Assembly (NCBI GenBank): GCA_964035545.1
Contig: CAXIUT010000255.1
Location: forward strand, 1 to 64,000
Direction: 5' to 3'
DNA: 64,000 nucleotides
Source of the DNA: Bugula neritina
Lineage: Eukaryota; Bryozoa; Gymnolaemata; Cheilostomatida; Bugulidae
A program made the translations under genes and the position numbers. The notes under the pieces were generated by a model that saw nothing but the letters and a program-made list of their open reading frames with translations, was not told the origin of the DNA and made no database searches. Below, in pieces: positions 1 to 12,215 of the stretch; position 1 is the stretch's first letter, and every line of letters starts with the position of its first letter.

Positions 1-94
1 CCCAACCCCAACCCCAACCCCAACCCCAACCCCAACCCCAACCCCAACCCCAACCCCAACCCCAACCCCAACCCCAACCCCAACCCCAACCCCA
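1..94. repeat. Chromosome-end telomere, (CCCCAA)n
   Basis: Uninterrupted CCCCAA hexamers run from the first base to position 94 and stop abruptly at unique sequence. The C-rich strand reads 5' to 3' on +, the orientation expected at the left end of a linear chromosome. G4T2 telomeres are known from oligohymenophorean ciliates such as Tetrahymena. There is no subtelomeric repeat; a gene begins 65 bp further in. Confidence 0.95.
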
Positions 95-158
95 TGATTT
101 GATGATGAAATATAAGTTGATATAATTTGATTTATTTGACGAATAATAGTGATCAAGT

Positions 159-689
159 ATGACAATGAATCCAAATTTTTTGTACTTGAGTTGGTAGACT
201 AACAACCGTAATAGAAATTTATAATTCAAAAATGATCGATATGGTACAGTTGCTGTTAAGACGTCAGTAGGTGTTTATAAAAATAATTATGCTGATTTTG
301 TGATGGATAAAAATTCTGTCTACTACTGGGAAATCAAAATACTTAAAGGGACTTTCTTCAAAATAGGCATTATCAAACATTCAGAAATACCTAATGTCAA
401 AAAAGCATTTTCTGATATTAAATAAGGATATGCTTATTATTCAACTGGTAAGTTAAGAAATGGATCCAATAAAGACGGAATCGATTTTAAGAAAGGCTAT
501 GGACCAGGAGATACTGTCAAAGTGAAATTTAACTCAAAGGAAGGCAGGTTGTATTTTGGAGTCAATGATAATGATCTCGAATAAGCTTTTTCAGGAGCTT
601 AGTTTAAGAAAGGTGGCTACGTGGCTGCAGTTGGGGCACTGATGGAAGACAGTCGATATAGTTTTACACTTCCTGATCTCTAAGATTGA
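159..689 (+). CDS. SPRY-domain protein
   Basis: A single-exon 176-residue protein, read with TAA/TAG as Glu and ending at TGA. From about residue 50 it shows a SPRY fold pattern: YYWEIKIL, then a GYAYYSTGKLRNGS stretch, GYGPGDTVKVKF, GRLYFGVNDND and a final VAAVGAL strand. SPRY domains bind peptides and are common in ciliate adaptor and ligase proteins; here nothing else accompanies the domain. The ATG lies 65 bp from the telomere and is the first one in frame. The partner and pathway are unknown. Confidence 0.8.
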
Positions 690-726
690 TTTTACATTCA
701 TTTAATCAATAACTTATCATAATCTA

Positions 727-2895
727 TCAAGCTAGTTCTGGCTATCTTTTTGGTTGGATTTTGATTAGGACTTACTAAAGGTTTTTGAATAGGACAAAAG
801 CAGCCGTGCAGAGGTCATCTTAACTTTGTTCTTGTTTCTTTTTTTAATAATATTTTCTTAACCTTTCTTGTTTGAATACATCCATGAAGGTTTAAATAAG
901 TTTATCATATTTTGCTAACCTTTCCTATCGACTGATATCTACTCGAGTCATCGGATTGAAATTCTTTATAGTTATCAGTTAGTTTCTTGATAAATAAGAT
1001 AAATACTTAAAAAGAAGCACAATAGTGTTGATGTTATTCATGGCAAGAGTTACATAGGTTGAATGTTTATTGGTTCTCATTAGTTCATTGAGACATGATG
1101 TGAGACGGATGCCTACTTCTGGTGTGATGGCTGATTTGAAGACAGGAGTTGTGAGGATGGTAGTGATGCACTAACTCATGATGATGTGATTGGATCTGTA
1201 TGATGATAGTAGATACTTGGAGATTTGTTCTAGTGCTGTTGGTATTTTACCTGTTTTCCAGAAGTTGATGATGGGTTTGATGGAGTTGGTTCTATGATAT
1301 AAAACTTACTAAAATTTACTTTTTTATTTGATGATATCGCCTATTAATTATATTTGTTTCATTTTTTATTTTTGAGCACCATCTGGCATCAAAGCTGACA
1401 TATTCATGATTGATGGATTATCCATTAAATCATATTCCATTGTTTTTTATATATTATTTTGTTAATATAAAGTTTATTGTATTTTTTGTTGCATTAATCT
1501 ATCTCTTTCTTGTCTTTATTCGTATAATCTATCTTGTTATTTTCTTTATTATTATTTCTTTCTTGCTCTTTCTTTCTATCTTCTTTATTTCTATTAGTTA
1601 TCTCGAAGGAGTTGTTATAATTTTAATCTCTATCTCTATCTTTATCTTTATGCCTTTTATTCGTCTCTTCTTTTTTACTATTATTGTTTCTTTCTTGCTA
1701 TTTCTTATTTTCTTTTCTAATTTTATATTTTCTTTTTTTAAAATTCATCTTTCTTATGATCTTATATTATTTTTGCTTTTTGAACTGCCTCACCAACTAA
1801 ATTATGAAGTTAGTTAATTTAAAATTACTTTTTGCTGTTTTTTTGTTGAATTTTAGGTAAAACTAAAGAAGATTGTCCTTCTGATATTCTTGATGAATTT
1901 TTTATCTTTTGATTTACATCGCAAACCCATAGACTAAGATTACCTTGTGAAAAGGCAACAGCCATGAGTGCTTATTTGATCATGGTCATATCTTGTACAC
2001 CTTTCCAATTGGTATCAAAACTTTAGACAAGTAATCCATTTTTATACATATTCCAACTTTTAAGGACATCATTAGCAGCAGTAAATAGAATTTTACCATC
2101 ATCACTATACCCAATAGAAGTGATAGGAGTAGCTATCATATCTGTTGAACTAGCAAATCCAAAACATTTCTATTCACAACGAAAATATTTAGCTGTCTTA
2201 TCTGCACTACAAGTAGCAAACATACAATCAACTTCATTGAATTTCACCTTCAATATTGGTCCATTGTGTTCATTTGATGTATAAATCGATCGTTCTCCCA
2301 TTCTTAGCTACCATAGTCTAGCAGTGTTGTCCTATGAACCACTGAGGAGCATGTTTCCATCGGGACTTATAGCTAGTGAGTTTATTTGTTTGCTATGACC
2401 TTTTAGAGTGGCATAACAATTTTTTTAACGAATATCCCATAACTTTATGAGAGTATCATAGCTTCCACTTGCTAGTTTAGTTGGTTATTATGGAAAAACT
2501 CCGAAACAATTGACCGAGGTGGAATGTCCTTTTAACAGATTGGTAACTGTATTTGATATTTTATACTTTTGGCTGATTCCATGTCCCATACGTTGACAAC
2601 TCCTCGGTTGGTTCCTGAATATATTTAATTTTCTGAGCAATTGAGAGCGACTGCTGTAACTTCTGTTTGAACATTTTGGTTGTTTTGGTTATTATAGGTC
2701 TAGATTGTTTTAAGAATACTTAAATTTCTGTATCGTTTTAGAAAGTGAATAGTCTTACATTATTTTTAGAATCTCCAACAACGAAATATGTTTACAGGAA
2801 GGTACCAATATGAGTGGCATTGGCTTTTGCTCCTCCTAGTGGAAATTATCCTAACTAAACCAAAAGTTACTTAATTTGAAAGCTTTTCTCCTCAT
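727..2895 (-). CDS. KATNB1: Katanin p80, WD40 regulatory subunit B1
   Basis: Katanin p80 targets the p60 AAA ATPase that severs microtubules, in cilia, basal bodies and the ciliate cortex. The predicted 696-residue protein starts MRRKAFKL, followed by about six WD40 blades (LASGSYDTLIKLWDIR, LLSGSEDNTARLW), a low-complexity Glu/Lys/Arg/Gln linker at about residues 310-460 and a C-terminal helical con80-type domain that would bind p60. Four introns were inferred: 2851-2870, 2700-2719, 2547-2566 (20 nt each) and 1292-1309 (18 nt). After removing them the length is divisible by three and the frame stays open. Adjacent to a phosphatase and SAS-6 on the same strand. Confidence 0.9.
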
Positions 2896-2960
2896 TTTAA
2901 ATTATAACCTTATAAAACAATCTATAATAAAGATAGTTAATTAACCTATAATCATACATA

Positions 2961-3825
2961 TCATCTCTTTATAGTTGCTATTTTAGGAATTTACAATTTA
3001 TATGACATAAGTCCTCGGGCTAATTTATTTATGTTTGCTTTGTAATTTGATGCTAACTATAACCTTTCCTTTTGTGAGTAATTTAACGATTTTCCACGCA
3101 TAAAATTTGTTCCATTGCTTGTTTTATTACCTATACTTTTATCAGCGATGTAGTTTCTATTATTTCCAGAAGTTATGCTAAACTTTTATTCACTTCCTAG
3201 AGGTCTTTTCTTTTGCTCTGCCATAAATTGGAAATTTCCTTTCTTTTATTTGAATACCTAATGGTTCATGTTCATATTTGGTTCTTCTTCTTTTGATTTC
3301 ACTTATCCTTTTTTTAATTCAAGTTCATATCGTTTGAGCTAGTTTTGGAAGCCATAATTCGGATTGATGATGGTCCGTTTGCATCGAATATAGCCGATAG
3401 CATGTTGAAAAGTCATCTTTTAAGCTCTCATTAAATAAACCATAACGAATGTAGTAGACTATCTAAAAGAATAAGTACTCTTGATATTCCGGCTGCGCAA
3501 TGCACAAGTAGATTTCCTTTTTTGAGGGCTTAATCTATGAATCTAAAGCCTTATTCGAAATGCGGGGTCATTTTGTAGGTGGGAATATCAAAGGCATTGA
3601 TGATTTTATGATTGATGTTATGTTCTTTTTGATAGTTGACATCAAGCATGGCTGCACATGTGAGGACTGACTATAATGGGATTTACCATGTTTGATATTT
3701 TTTTGTTTGAGTTGTACTACATTGGAGGCGGCATTGTAGTCTCCAAGCCAAAGTTCTGTTCCGTCTTTGGTGCGATGGACCATGTTCATAGGTTGGTAGC
3801 TTCTAAAACCCATACCGTTCATCAT
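2961..3825 (-). CDS. Dual-specificity protein phosphatase
   Basis: A 274-residue protein with a complete dual-specificity phosphatase domain in the N-terminal two thirds. It opens WLGDYNAASNV, continues KHVLTCAAMLDVNY, and carries the signature HCAAGISRS (Cys nucleophile, HCx5R). The C-terminal third is basic and unstructured. Two 20-nt introns (3667-3686 and 3459-3478) are needed; the second falls directly after the catalytic arginine codon. Two adjacent ATGs (3825 and 3822) can serve as start. These enzymes dephosphorylate Ser/Thr and Tyr; the substrate cannot be told from sequence. Confidence 0.88.
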
Positions 3826-3874
3826 TACAAAAAAGAATTGATTATATTCTATCAGATAAAATTTAACTTATTTA

Positions 3875-5946
3875 TCATTTCTAACTCTATCTAGCCTGTG
3901 ACATCTTGAATACTATCCGCTCAGGACCTTTAAATGGATGCTTCTAGAACATTGTGTCTTCTTCTTAAGGCTATCTTTGTTGATTCAACTTCTTTGGTAA
4001 AGGAGATCTAGATCGTTATTCGTACCTTTTGATGTTGGGCTCGATTCTGTCTGTTCCGCTTACTCTGTTGGTTGCTGTTTGATTCCGACTGGCTGAGATG
4101 TTGGAGTGGGTTGATAGTTGAGATGGCATCTAGCGGTTGGTGTTGGTGTAAGTTGGAGTCGGCTGGTAGAGTGGTGAGTAAGTAGTGTTGGTTGTGCGTA
4201 GACCTGGTCGTTAGTTCATAGTTTTTTGTAGATGTGTTACTAATTTATTTTAGTCTTCTAATTTTTTTTGAACTTCTTGTAGTTGTTCTTGATAAGATTT
4301 GATTTTAATATCTTTATCGTTATTTCTGATTTTGAGATCTTAATTTTATCGATTGAGGTTGCTTTATATTTTTTTGAGTTATCTGACTTATTTTTATTGT
4401 TATTTGATGACTTAGGCTCTTTAATGTAACTTTTATTTTTGTCTGACTATTTTGTCTGATAATCCTCCATTATCACTATTGATTTTAGATATTTATCCTT
4501 CTAATTATGATATTTTAGTTTCCAATTTAATGATTTGTTTTTTTTGATCATTATTTTGTATTTCTAAATTGGATATTTGACTGTTATTGGTTTATTTGAG
4601 TTGTACTGTTGAGTTGATGATAGTTTTTTTATCTTATAACTAACTTTTAAGTGAATCTATTTTACATGACAAAGAGGTGATTGTTTTTTAATTTTAGCAT
4701 CTTAGTTAATAATATTATTTATTTTATGATTTTATTATTTAGTAGTCTTTAAGATATTTATTTACATCCTGTTCTAATCTACTTATTTTTATATTATTTT
4801 ATCTTTAGTTAGATTCTAGGTTGATTATTTTTTATTTAGCTTATGTCAATTTGATGATGAGTTAATTTTTATTTTTAGTTAAAGATTATACTTAACTACC
4901 TAATTTATTTCTTAATTATTTTAATTACAAATCGCTCTATTTCTTAATCTTACTTGATTAGTTAAATGTTTTACTTTATATTTAATTTATCTTTCTTTTT
5001 TATTATAACTTCAATATTTATAATTTCTTATCTCCCTACTTCTTTATCTCATTTAGTTATGTTCTCAATTGATGGATTTCTTATGATTTTTATGATAAAT
5101 TATGATTTAGTTTATTGAGAGATTACCTATTTCTTATGACTTATTCTTGAGTTGATAATAGTTTATTTGAAAGATGTTCTTTTATCTGCTAATCATTTGC
5201 TAGTTTAAAATGCAAAAACAGATGGATTGATTCTTTGTATCTGTTTGATTATAAGACATAAAGAGTTCCCTCTCCTCCTTTGCGTATTTCTTTATTAATA
5301 CAGATTATACATAGCGTTAGATGGGTATTTTTATCTTATTGGTATTTATGGTCTTATTCTATGCACTATTTGAATAGATTTTATAGCATATCTGGAAATC
5401 CGCTATAGGGTACTTTTAATTTTTGGTCATTTTTTAATTTAGAATACTAATTTTCTTTTATCGTAAAATTCCATAAAAATTTACTAAATATATGATATGT
5501 TACGGATTGGTATCGTCAGTTAGATGAATGCAATGCATAGATACACCCTTCTCACTTCTATCAAATATCTGTATCCTACATCTATGTTATTGCTATTCCA
5601 CTTAGTTTGATTTTATTGTTATTTGCATCAATCGGTCAAATAGATATTCTTTTTAGTGAGTATGGGATCTTAGAGATGGCTTTTATGAATGTTATTCGTC
5701 GTAGTAGACTCGAGAGGGCTGGGATTGGTAGTATGAATATTCGCTTTTATCGTATTTATCGTATTTTGATTCGAATTTATGATCGTATTTAGGTTAATAT
5801 CTATCTTCCTGCTTTACTTCTTGACGAGTGTCGTATCGAGTGTCATGTCTGGCGGGTTGTTGGTGCTCTCTATCGCGTTACCATGAACTTTTGGTGGGTG
5901 TGTTGTCTTAGAATCGTCCTCTGAGCTAGCCTTTATATTTATACAT
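3875..5946 (-). CDS. SAS6: SAS-6 centriole cartwheel protein
   Basis: SAS-6 builds the nine-fold hub of basal bodies. The predicted 683-residue protein has an extra N-terminal Tyr/Arg/Asp/Glu-rich segment of about 105 residues. The SAS-6 head follows (YLFDRLMQITIKS; LTDDTNPKFLWNF; LKNDQKLKVPYSGFPD; ESIHLFLHFKLANDQQIKEH), then a coiled coil of about 280 residues and a Pro/Asn/Thr-rich tail. One 20-nt intron (5484-5503) sits inside the head and restores the LTDDTNPKFLW match. The ATG at 5946 is preceded in frame by a TGA. It diverges from cytochrome b5 with 63 bp between the start codons. Confidence 0.85.
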
Positions 5947-6009
5947 TTAAATTATACGGTTAGGTGATCATCTTACGTTCATAATATATCAACTATAAAT
6001 CAACAATAT

Positions 6010-6369
6010 ATGTCCCAAGAAGGAGTATACACTTGGTAGGAAGTAGCCAAGCACAACAGCGACTCAGATATGTGGATAGTGATCAATGACAAAGTGTATG
6101 ATGTGAGTAAGTACCAGTTGGAGCATCCTGGAGGGCCGATTGTTTTATTGAATCATGCTGGCAAACATGCATCGATGGCGTTTTAGCAGGCGAGTCATTC
6201 AAAAAATGCTATTAATAACATCATGCCTAAACATTGTATAGGTAAGATCGATTCTAATTCGATTATGTCGGATGATCAGAGAGAAGAAACATCTTCTGCT
6301 CCGAGCATACTGTTGACTGTTTTTGTGGTTGTTGTGATATTGGCGGCTGTATATTCTTTGGCTTCCTGA
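6010..6369 (+). CDS. CYB5: Tail-anchored cytochrome b5
   Basis: A 119-residue, intron-free protein with the full cytochrome b5 layout: TWEEVAKHN, then WIVINDKVYDVS, the haem-ligand motif HPGG, a second ligand in ASHS, and a C-terminal hydrophobic helix (about residues 96-118) that would anchor it in the ER or outer mitochondrial membrane. It donates electrons to desaturases and hydroxylases. Two in-frame TAGs, at 6037-6039 and in the F-x-Q-A-S-H-S motif, sit where the family has glutamate. This is one of the clearest pieces of evidence for the genetic code used here. Confidence 0.92.
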
Positions 6370-6480
6370 TTATATGTCTATTATTCTTTGATTTATGTTT
6401 ATTGTGTGGAAATTGATCATTTTTATTATTTTTGGATGGTTTATTTCAATAAAATAGTTAGGTTTGTTATATTTTAATCA

Positions 6481-9400
6481 ATGCAATCTGCTTATTAAGC
6501 TGAGGAAGAAACTAAGACTATTAAATATCTTAATCGTAGTCATTCTGGGTAGATATCTGTTCATGTAGAGATTAATAGTAATCACAAAGTGATCATTAGC
6601 AGCAATATTAGCAGTAATTGTTGTTGGCTAGAAAAATATTTCAAGCTTCAAAACCTAATTCTAGTCGCCAGGGGTAGCCGCCTATCAGCAAAATAGTTTT
6701 TATTTAAACTGTTTAAAAATATGGAGGAAATAAGAATCATCAAAACCATGTTTTACCTCATAAAACTCGACATAAAAAAGGTCAATCTATGGACCTAGAA
6801 GAACTTATTACTAATTCTAGATAATAAAAAAAAGTTACAAATCATGAACGATCTAAGGACAAAAGTAAACGTCAAAATAGTAAAGATATAAGTTATGATT
6901 TGAAGGATAGAAAAACTATTAGTTAGATGAAACAATATGGAGGTGGGTGTAAGAAGATGACAGGTAAGAGTTTGTTTTAAAACCATCAGACTTCTAAAAG
7001 GAAAAAGGTGAAAACAACTAGTTCAGGAGATGTTAAAAATTTAAAGAAGGAGATAAAGAAATTATAATAGATATCTATATTTTCAAAACCTAGAAGAAAA
7101 GATGGTAAACATACATAGAGATCATTGGGTAATCATCCAGTAAGTCATCATCAATCAAAGAATTTAAAAAGTTATAGTAAAAGTGAATAGTTATTTACTC
7201 AGCCAAGACCTAGAAAAATATCAAAATCAAAGCAGGAGTCAAAACCTTAGGCATTTAGATAGTATTCGTTTTCTATGCCTATGACAGATAAGATAATAAA
7301 TTTATTTTCGAATAATTCTTCAATTTATAATAGTCAGAAATAGTTGTAAGGAGTTGGAAGATAAAGATAGTTTATAATACCTACATAGCAATCTGTTGAA
7401 GGAATTTAGTAAATCAGATCTTTTTAGCATAAATTGCTGCGTAAAAAGAGTAGTTAGAGTTTGAGACAGATCCGTAAAGCAACTCCTATTAATCAATTGT
7501 TTGAAGTTGAGATGTAGAATTGTAAAGAGTCAACTTAAAATATTATTAGCAATTTTATAAAAAAAATATAAGAACATAGATAGAGTGAAGAACTTGAATT
7601 TAGTCCAATAAAAAAAGACAATGAAGTGAAGTTGGTCAATCCTATGTCATAATCTATTGGTGATGTATACAATATATCGCAGGTTAATTCTGTGAAATTG
7701 TAGGATTCGGATGTATTTGATAGCAGTTTAGTTCGAAAGCAGGAGCAGTAATTGGATAAGTTGAATTATTTGATAAAAGAGATCAAAGGTAAGAGTGGAG
7801 ATATTCATAAAGATGAGAAAGAGCATATATTTGATGCAATAAAGGGGATAATGTCGTCATCGCCTGCTAAATCTATAAAAAAAGTAGAGGAAAATAATAT
7901 ATCTAATGTTAGTAATAATAGTCCATCTAATGTTGATATGAGTAATAGCTAGTTAAAGGAGTCGTTGGGACCATAATAAAATATGTCTCAAGTCAATTTG
8001 GAGATACTAGATAAGGCATTAAGAGAGAGATAGGCTTATTTGTAATAAAGAAGATAAAAATAACTGATGAAACTCGATGATATGGAGATGTAAGACGAAT
8101 AATTATAGAAATAAAGATAAAAAATAACCAAGTGGATTGATTGTTAGATTAAATCAGTCAATCACACAAGAAATCAACTGTGGAAAGGGTTTAATATTGC
8201 AAAACAGATTATCTAAGAAGAAAAAGAAGGTGATTCAAATCGTATTAAAAAAGGAGAGATGATGAAAAGTCTTAGTGAAAAGTATTTGAATAGAATAAAA
8301 CCTAAAAAACCTAAGAAGCATGGAGACAAGAGACGGCAGAGATCAGATAATTCTTCATAGAAAGATCAAGTGTAGTTGGGAGAAGGTAGGATAGCAAATT
8401 TGACTCGATCTCCAAAACGACTATCATAAGGAATGGGCAGCAATTCTGAATAGTAGTTATTAATATCATAAAACAAGATAAAAGATCTTGAGAACGAATT
8501 TGCTCCAGCAATAGATAGCAAATCATAAGAAGCAAGTGAATAATAGATGTATTTGGATCATGAAGAAATCCACAGGCAGGTCGAATTCGACTAATCTGAG
8601 AAGGAGCGAGTTAATTTATCTGAGATAGATGGTTTGAATATCAAGGAGGTGTAGTGTGACGTGGATTATGAGTAGTCTTATAATCAGTAGGAGTTGGATG
8701 ATTTTGTGAGGGAGAGTGAGAAGTTGAAGTAGAATTCAATGAAGATTCCATTTAATTTGAGTGTTGAGGATAAGTAGGATATCTACGAGTTTATTTTTTT
8801 GGATTTGTGTGTGGAATTGACTGATGAATATTCTATTCAGTCTCCAGTAATAAAGAAGATATTTTCATTTATCAAGGCAATGAACGAACAATCTAAAAAG
8901 TCAAAGGGATTTAAAACGAATACTAATTCTGTTAAAGATTACTTATATGAATTTATATCCTTTCTTAAAAGTAATTTTGTAATAATAAAGCAAAAAAGGA
9001 GTTTTTGAATGAGGTTTATAGTTGTATAGATAAGCCTTTGGGTCCTACTGCGTTTGACATTCTTAAATATATGCATGCGTATGATGAGGAACCTATTGAG
9101 TAGGAATCGAATTAGTCTGTTTTCATATTAGATATTAAGTTGTTTTAGCAGTTTTAGAATTAGTTTTTGGCTAAGTTGACTTTTTAGCAGTATTATATGG
9201 ACTAAGAAAAGTAAAAAAAGAGAAGAGCTTTTCTTAAAAATGCTATTCATATTCACAATAAAGCTGTTTTTGATGCCTTGAATTAAACTTTAGATAAGGA
9301 AAGGCCTTATGGTGTTCTCGGGGAGCCTTTCTCTTGGAAAAAGACAGCTAAATTCACTCACTAAAGAGATATAGCAACAAAAAATGTAAATATTGGTTGA

Positions 9401-9716
9401 TAAAGACTTTTTTGTTGAAAAGTGCTCAGAAGACAATAGAATATGGAGCCTACATGTGCGGATTTATGTTAGACAAGTAGGATTGTAGTTTGAGGAATAA
9501 TCCTAATATATCACAAGGATATATTGATCAGATCCGTGATGATCGTCTTTCTCGAATGTTAGCTAATGACGTATTGAGTATGTTATCTAGTTGGACGAAG
9601 GGGAAGAGAAGATGTTATTTTTTGATGATGAGTAGACTGAGATATTGGTGTAAGTCGGACATATTATCTATCAGAACTTACTACAGGAAGTGTGTGCTGA
9701 CTTAATAATGTTTTGA
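6481..9716 (+). CDS. Large basic protein with DUF4378-like C-terminus
   Basis: A protein of about 1051 residues, mostly basic low-complexity Ser/Lys/Gln/Glu sequence. Its last ~200 residues alternate charged and hydrophobic segments and end in an acidic helix (HIIYQNLLQEVCADLIMF) resembling the DUF4378 C-terminus of plant TRM and ciliate proteins. Four 20-nt introns were inferred: 6559-6578, 8979-8998, 9385-9404 and 9571-9590; total length then divides by three. The first intron is the least certain because a 23-nt alternative nearby also restores frame. The last ~50 bp are duplicated at 15013-15056. DUF4378 proteins in plants act in microtubule organisation; extending that here is inference. 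Confidence 0.65.
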
Positions 9717-9770
9717 ATGTCTATTTATCCCCTCTTCTCTTCTTTATTATCATATTTTAATCTCGATATT

Positions 9771-9884
9771 GACGTAGAACAAGCCATTAATTGAATATGA
9801 TAAGGCTCATGCTGGTGTAGAACAAGTGACTGATTGAATATGATAAGGTTCATGCTGAGGTAGAACAAGCGATTGATTGAAATT
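9771..9884. repeat. Three tandem copies of a ~42-bp repeat
   Basis: The segment GTAGAACAAG followed by GATTGAATATGATAAGG and TCATGCTG recurs three times with small changes, the last copy partial. It lies in the short gap between two convergent genes and has an almost identical counterpart at 15118-15231, so it was copied with the larger duplicated unit. Confidence 0.75.
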
Positions 9885-9897
9885 AATAATAAATATA

Positions 9898-10263
9898 TCA
9901 GTACTGCATGTTGCCGATCTGTGTTTCCATGTCTTCTATCTTTTTTTCGAGATTCAACATCTTCTTTCTGAGACTATCTTGGTCTTAGCTGAGATACAAA
10001 GCATCTTTCTCCACTCTTTGGAAGAGAGCTTGGTTGTAGTTGATAGACTTGTCTACGTTCTACTAATATTTAGTCAGATCTTTGTCGTAGATCTCTTTGA
10101 TGTCGTCGAGATTGCGGTCGATGCTTTCGTAGGCTTGTTTGTTTTACAGTTTTATGTCGTCGAATAGCTTTGTGTTAGCTGCTATTTCTTCATTGATTGT
10201 CTTGAAGTAGGTTTATAACTTTTCTACTCTGCCTTTTATGGGCTAGTTACCTGTCTGTTCCAT
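9898..10263 (-). CDS. Small coiled-coil protein, copy 1
   Basis: A 121-residue, intron-free, almost wholly helical protein rich in Glu, Lys, Asp and Leu, starting MEQTGNEPIKGRVEKLETYF and ending with the heptad-like LEKKIEDMETQIGNMQY. The look is that of striated-fibre assemblin-like or other cytoskeletal rod proteins, but I cannot assign a family. It is transcribed away from secreted-protein gene A1, with 511 bp between their starts. An almost identical copy lies at 15245-15610 and a truncated one at 12216-12358, each upstream of another A-family gene. A shared regulatory region or joint role is plausible. Confidence 0.75.
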
Positions 10264-10774
10264 TTATATTATTATTTCAAATCACATCAAGTAAATCAAA
10301 ACCTAACTGATTAGAATATTTCATTTAAGATATATTTGATGTCATATGTGCTCTTTCGTGGATCCTTTTTATCTTGAGAATCATAAAATTGATAAGCTAA
10401 GAAATATTATTCTATTTTAAGCAATATTTTTAGAAGCATCATTTTTGAGATAGTTATAGATAAATTCTTCTAAAATATTATGACAAAATTAAAGAAAGAG
10501 AAGATTTTGGTCAAAAATATTTTACGATCTTTTCCAATATAAATAAAAAAGTCGATTAGTAAAATAAATTCTCTGAAAATATGATAATTTTAGTTAATTC
10601 AGATTTGATTTGTTTATCTTTATTGAGATAGTCTGTTTTTCTTTTTGTTATTATTCAATCGAAGAATAAGTTCTTAGAATATTAAATGGAAGAATATAAT
10701 AAAAAGCAACTTCAAGTGATTTCTATAATAAATGGAAGGTTTTTCTTTAATAAATCTATATAAGTTCTTTTTCT
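10264..10774. promoter_or_regulatory. Divergent intergenic region upstream of A1 with shared A/B block
   Basis: This 511-bp AT-rich gap separates the small coiled-coil gene from A1 and has homologous counterparts at 12359-12862 and 15611-16120. Close to A1, at 10701-10740, lies a block reading AAAAAGCAAC, then TTCAAGTGAT, then ATAAATGGAAGG, ending about 35 bp before the ATG. The same block occurs upstream of A2, A3, B1 and B2. It is a candidate promoter or cell-state-specific element; no known factor site was recognised. Confidence 0.6.
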
Positions 10775-11974
10775 ATGAAAAATATTCATCGCCTACTACT
10801 CATAGTAGTACTGCTTGGTTGCATTGACGCCTACCGGTGCTCTAAAAAAGTTAACAACGTCATGAAGGGGTCGAACAACTTCATGAAAGGCAACAAAAAT
10901 CAACTTTATGGCAATGGAAATACTATGGTTGGAAACTACAACAAGTTTGCTGGAGACTTTAACTTTGGAGTTGGTGATGTTAATACCGTAGTTGGAAATG
11001 GAAATAAATTCAATGGAAACTACAATCAAGTCAAAGGAAATAAAAACAAATTCAAAGGAAATGCCAACAAAGTAGCTGGAAATTCTAATGAGTTCTTCGG
11101 AAGTTGCAATACTATCTTTGGAAGTGGAAACCAATTCAAAGGTAATGCTAACCAAGTAGCTGGAAATGGTAATCAGTTCTTGGGAAGTAACAATAAAGTC
11201 AAAGGACATCAAAACAAATTCAAAGGAAACTCCAACAAAATAGCTGGAAATTCTAATGAGTTCTTTGGAAGTGGTAATACAGTTTTTGGAAATCAAAATA
11301 AATTCAAAGGTAGCGCCAACAAAGTAGCTGGAAATTCTAATGATTTCCAAGGAAGTTTCAATACAGTTGTTGGTTCTGAAAATCAATTCAAAGGTAATGC
11401 TAACCAAGTAGCTGGAAATGGTCATCAGTTCATCGGAAGTAACAATAAAGTCAAGGGATATAAAAACAAATTCAAAGGAAGCTCCAACAAAATTGCTGGA
11501 TCAGGTAATTTCTTTGAAGGAAACAATAACATCATCTTTGGAAATGCCAACAAAGGCAAAGGTTCGAAGAACAAAATAGCTGGAAGTGGAAATGGCTTCT
11601 TAGGAAACTAAAATACCGTTGTTGGAAATTGCAATAAAATCAGAGGTCATAAAAACTCAGTCAAAGGATCAGGTAATCTTTTGAGTGGAAACAATAATGT
11701 CATGATTAGTGATCTTAATGGAGTTGCTCCTCCATTGCCAAGGCGACCAAGATGCAATAATAGCCGTCCTTATCCAATCAGACCACCAACATGTAGAGGA
11801 AGAGGTGGAAGAGGTGGAAGAGGCGGAAGATGTGGAAGAGGAAGAGGTGGAAGAGGAAGAAGAGGTGGAAGAGGAAGAGGAGGCTATAGAGGATATCGAG
11901 GAGGAAAAAGAGTATATAGAACTAGATGTTGTGGAGGAAAAAGATATTGTAGAGGAGGAAGATGCTACTGCTGA
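10775..11974 (+). CDS. A1: secreted heptad-repeat protein with RG/Cys tail
   Basis: A 399-residue protein. Residues 1-20 form a signal peptide (LLLIVVLLG core). From about residue 28 to 310 it is built of about forty 7-residue repeats, G-[N/D/S]-x-N-x-[F/V/I]-x (for example GNKNQLY, GNANKVA, GSGNTVF), which suggests a stacked beta-solenoid or beta-roll. A short Pro-rich hinge (APPLPRRPRC) leads to a tail of RGG repeats with eight cysteines. One in-frame TAA at about 11609 lies inside a heptad (GNENTVV), so translation must pass it. I know no characterised homologue. Extracellular structural role (stalk, lorica, pellicle or cyst wall) is inference from the signal peptide, repeats and cationic cysteine-rich end. 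Confidence 0.85.
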
Positions 11975-12061
11975 GCTGAAGGAAATGATCGACCATACTT
12001 TAAAATCAATAATACTATATATTTAAACATAATACTATGGGGTTTATTATTCTTATTTGAA

Positions 12062-12155
12062 GGGGTTGGGGTTGGGGTTGGGGTTGGGGTTGGGGTTGGG
12101 GTTGGGGTTGGGGTTGGGGTTGGGGTTGGGGTTGGGGTTGGGGTTGGGGTTGGGT
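12062..12155 (+). repeat. Interstitial telomeric array (GGGGTT)n downstream of A1
   Basis: About fifteen GGGGTT hexamers begin 87 bp after the A1 stop codon. The paralogue A3 has related 3' flanking sequence (GATAAAT..ATGAT..AATAATGA, then TATTCAAAA) with no array, so the array looks inserted or substituted here. It lies 60 bp from the breakpoint of the truncated coiled-coil gene copy. On the A1 transcript it would be G-rich and could form a quadruplex. Confidence 0.95.
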
Positions 12156-12215
12156 AAAAAGATAAACTATGATAAATAATGACTTTGAGATATATGTTAT
12201 TCAAAAAAATGACTT

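Noticed and set aside
1410-1817. 135-residue hydrophobic plus-strand frame
   Set aside because: It is antisense to the Glu/Lys/Gln/Arg-rich linker of katanin p80, whose frame continues in from both sides.
10796-11425. 209-residue minus-strand frame opposite A1
   Set aside because: Mirror of the heptad repeat; interrupted in the paralogues and without its own flanking signals.
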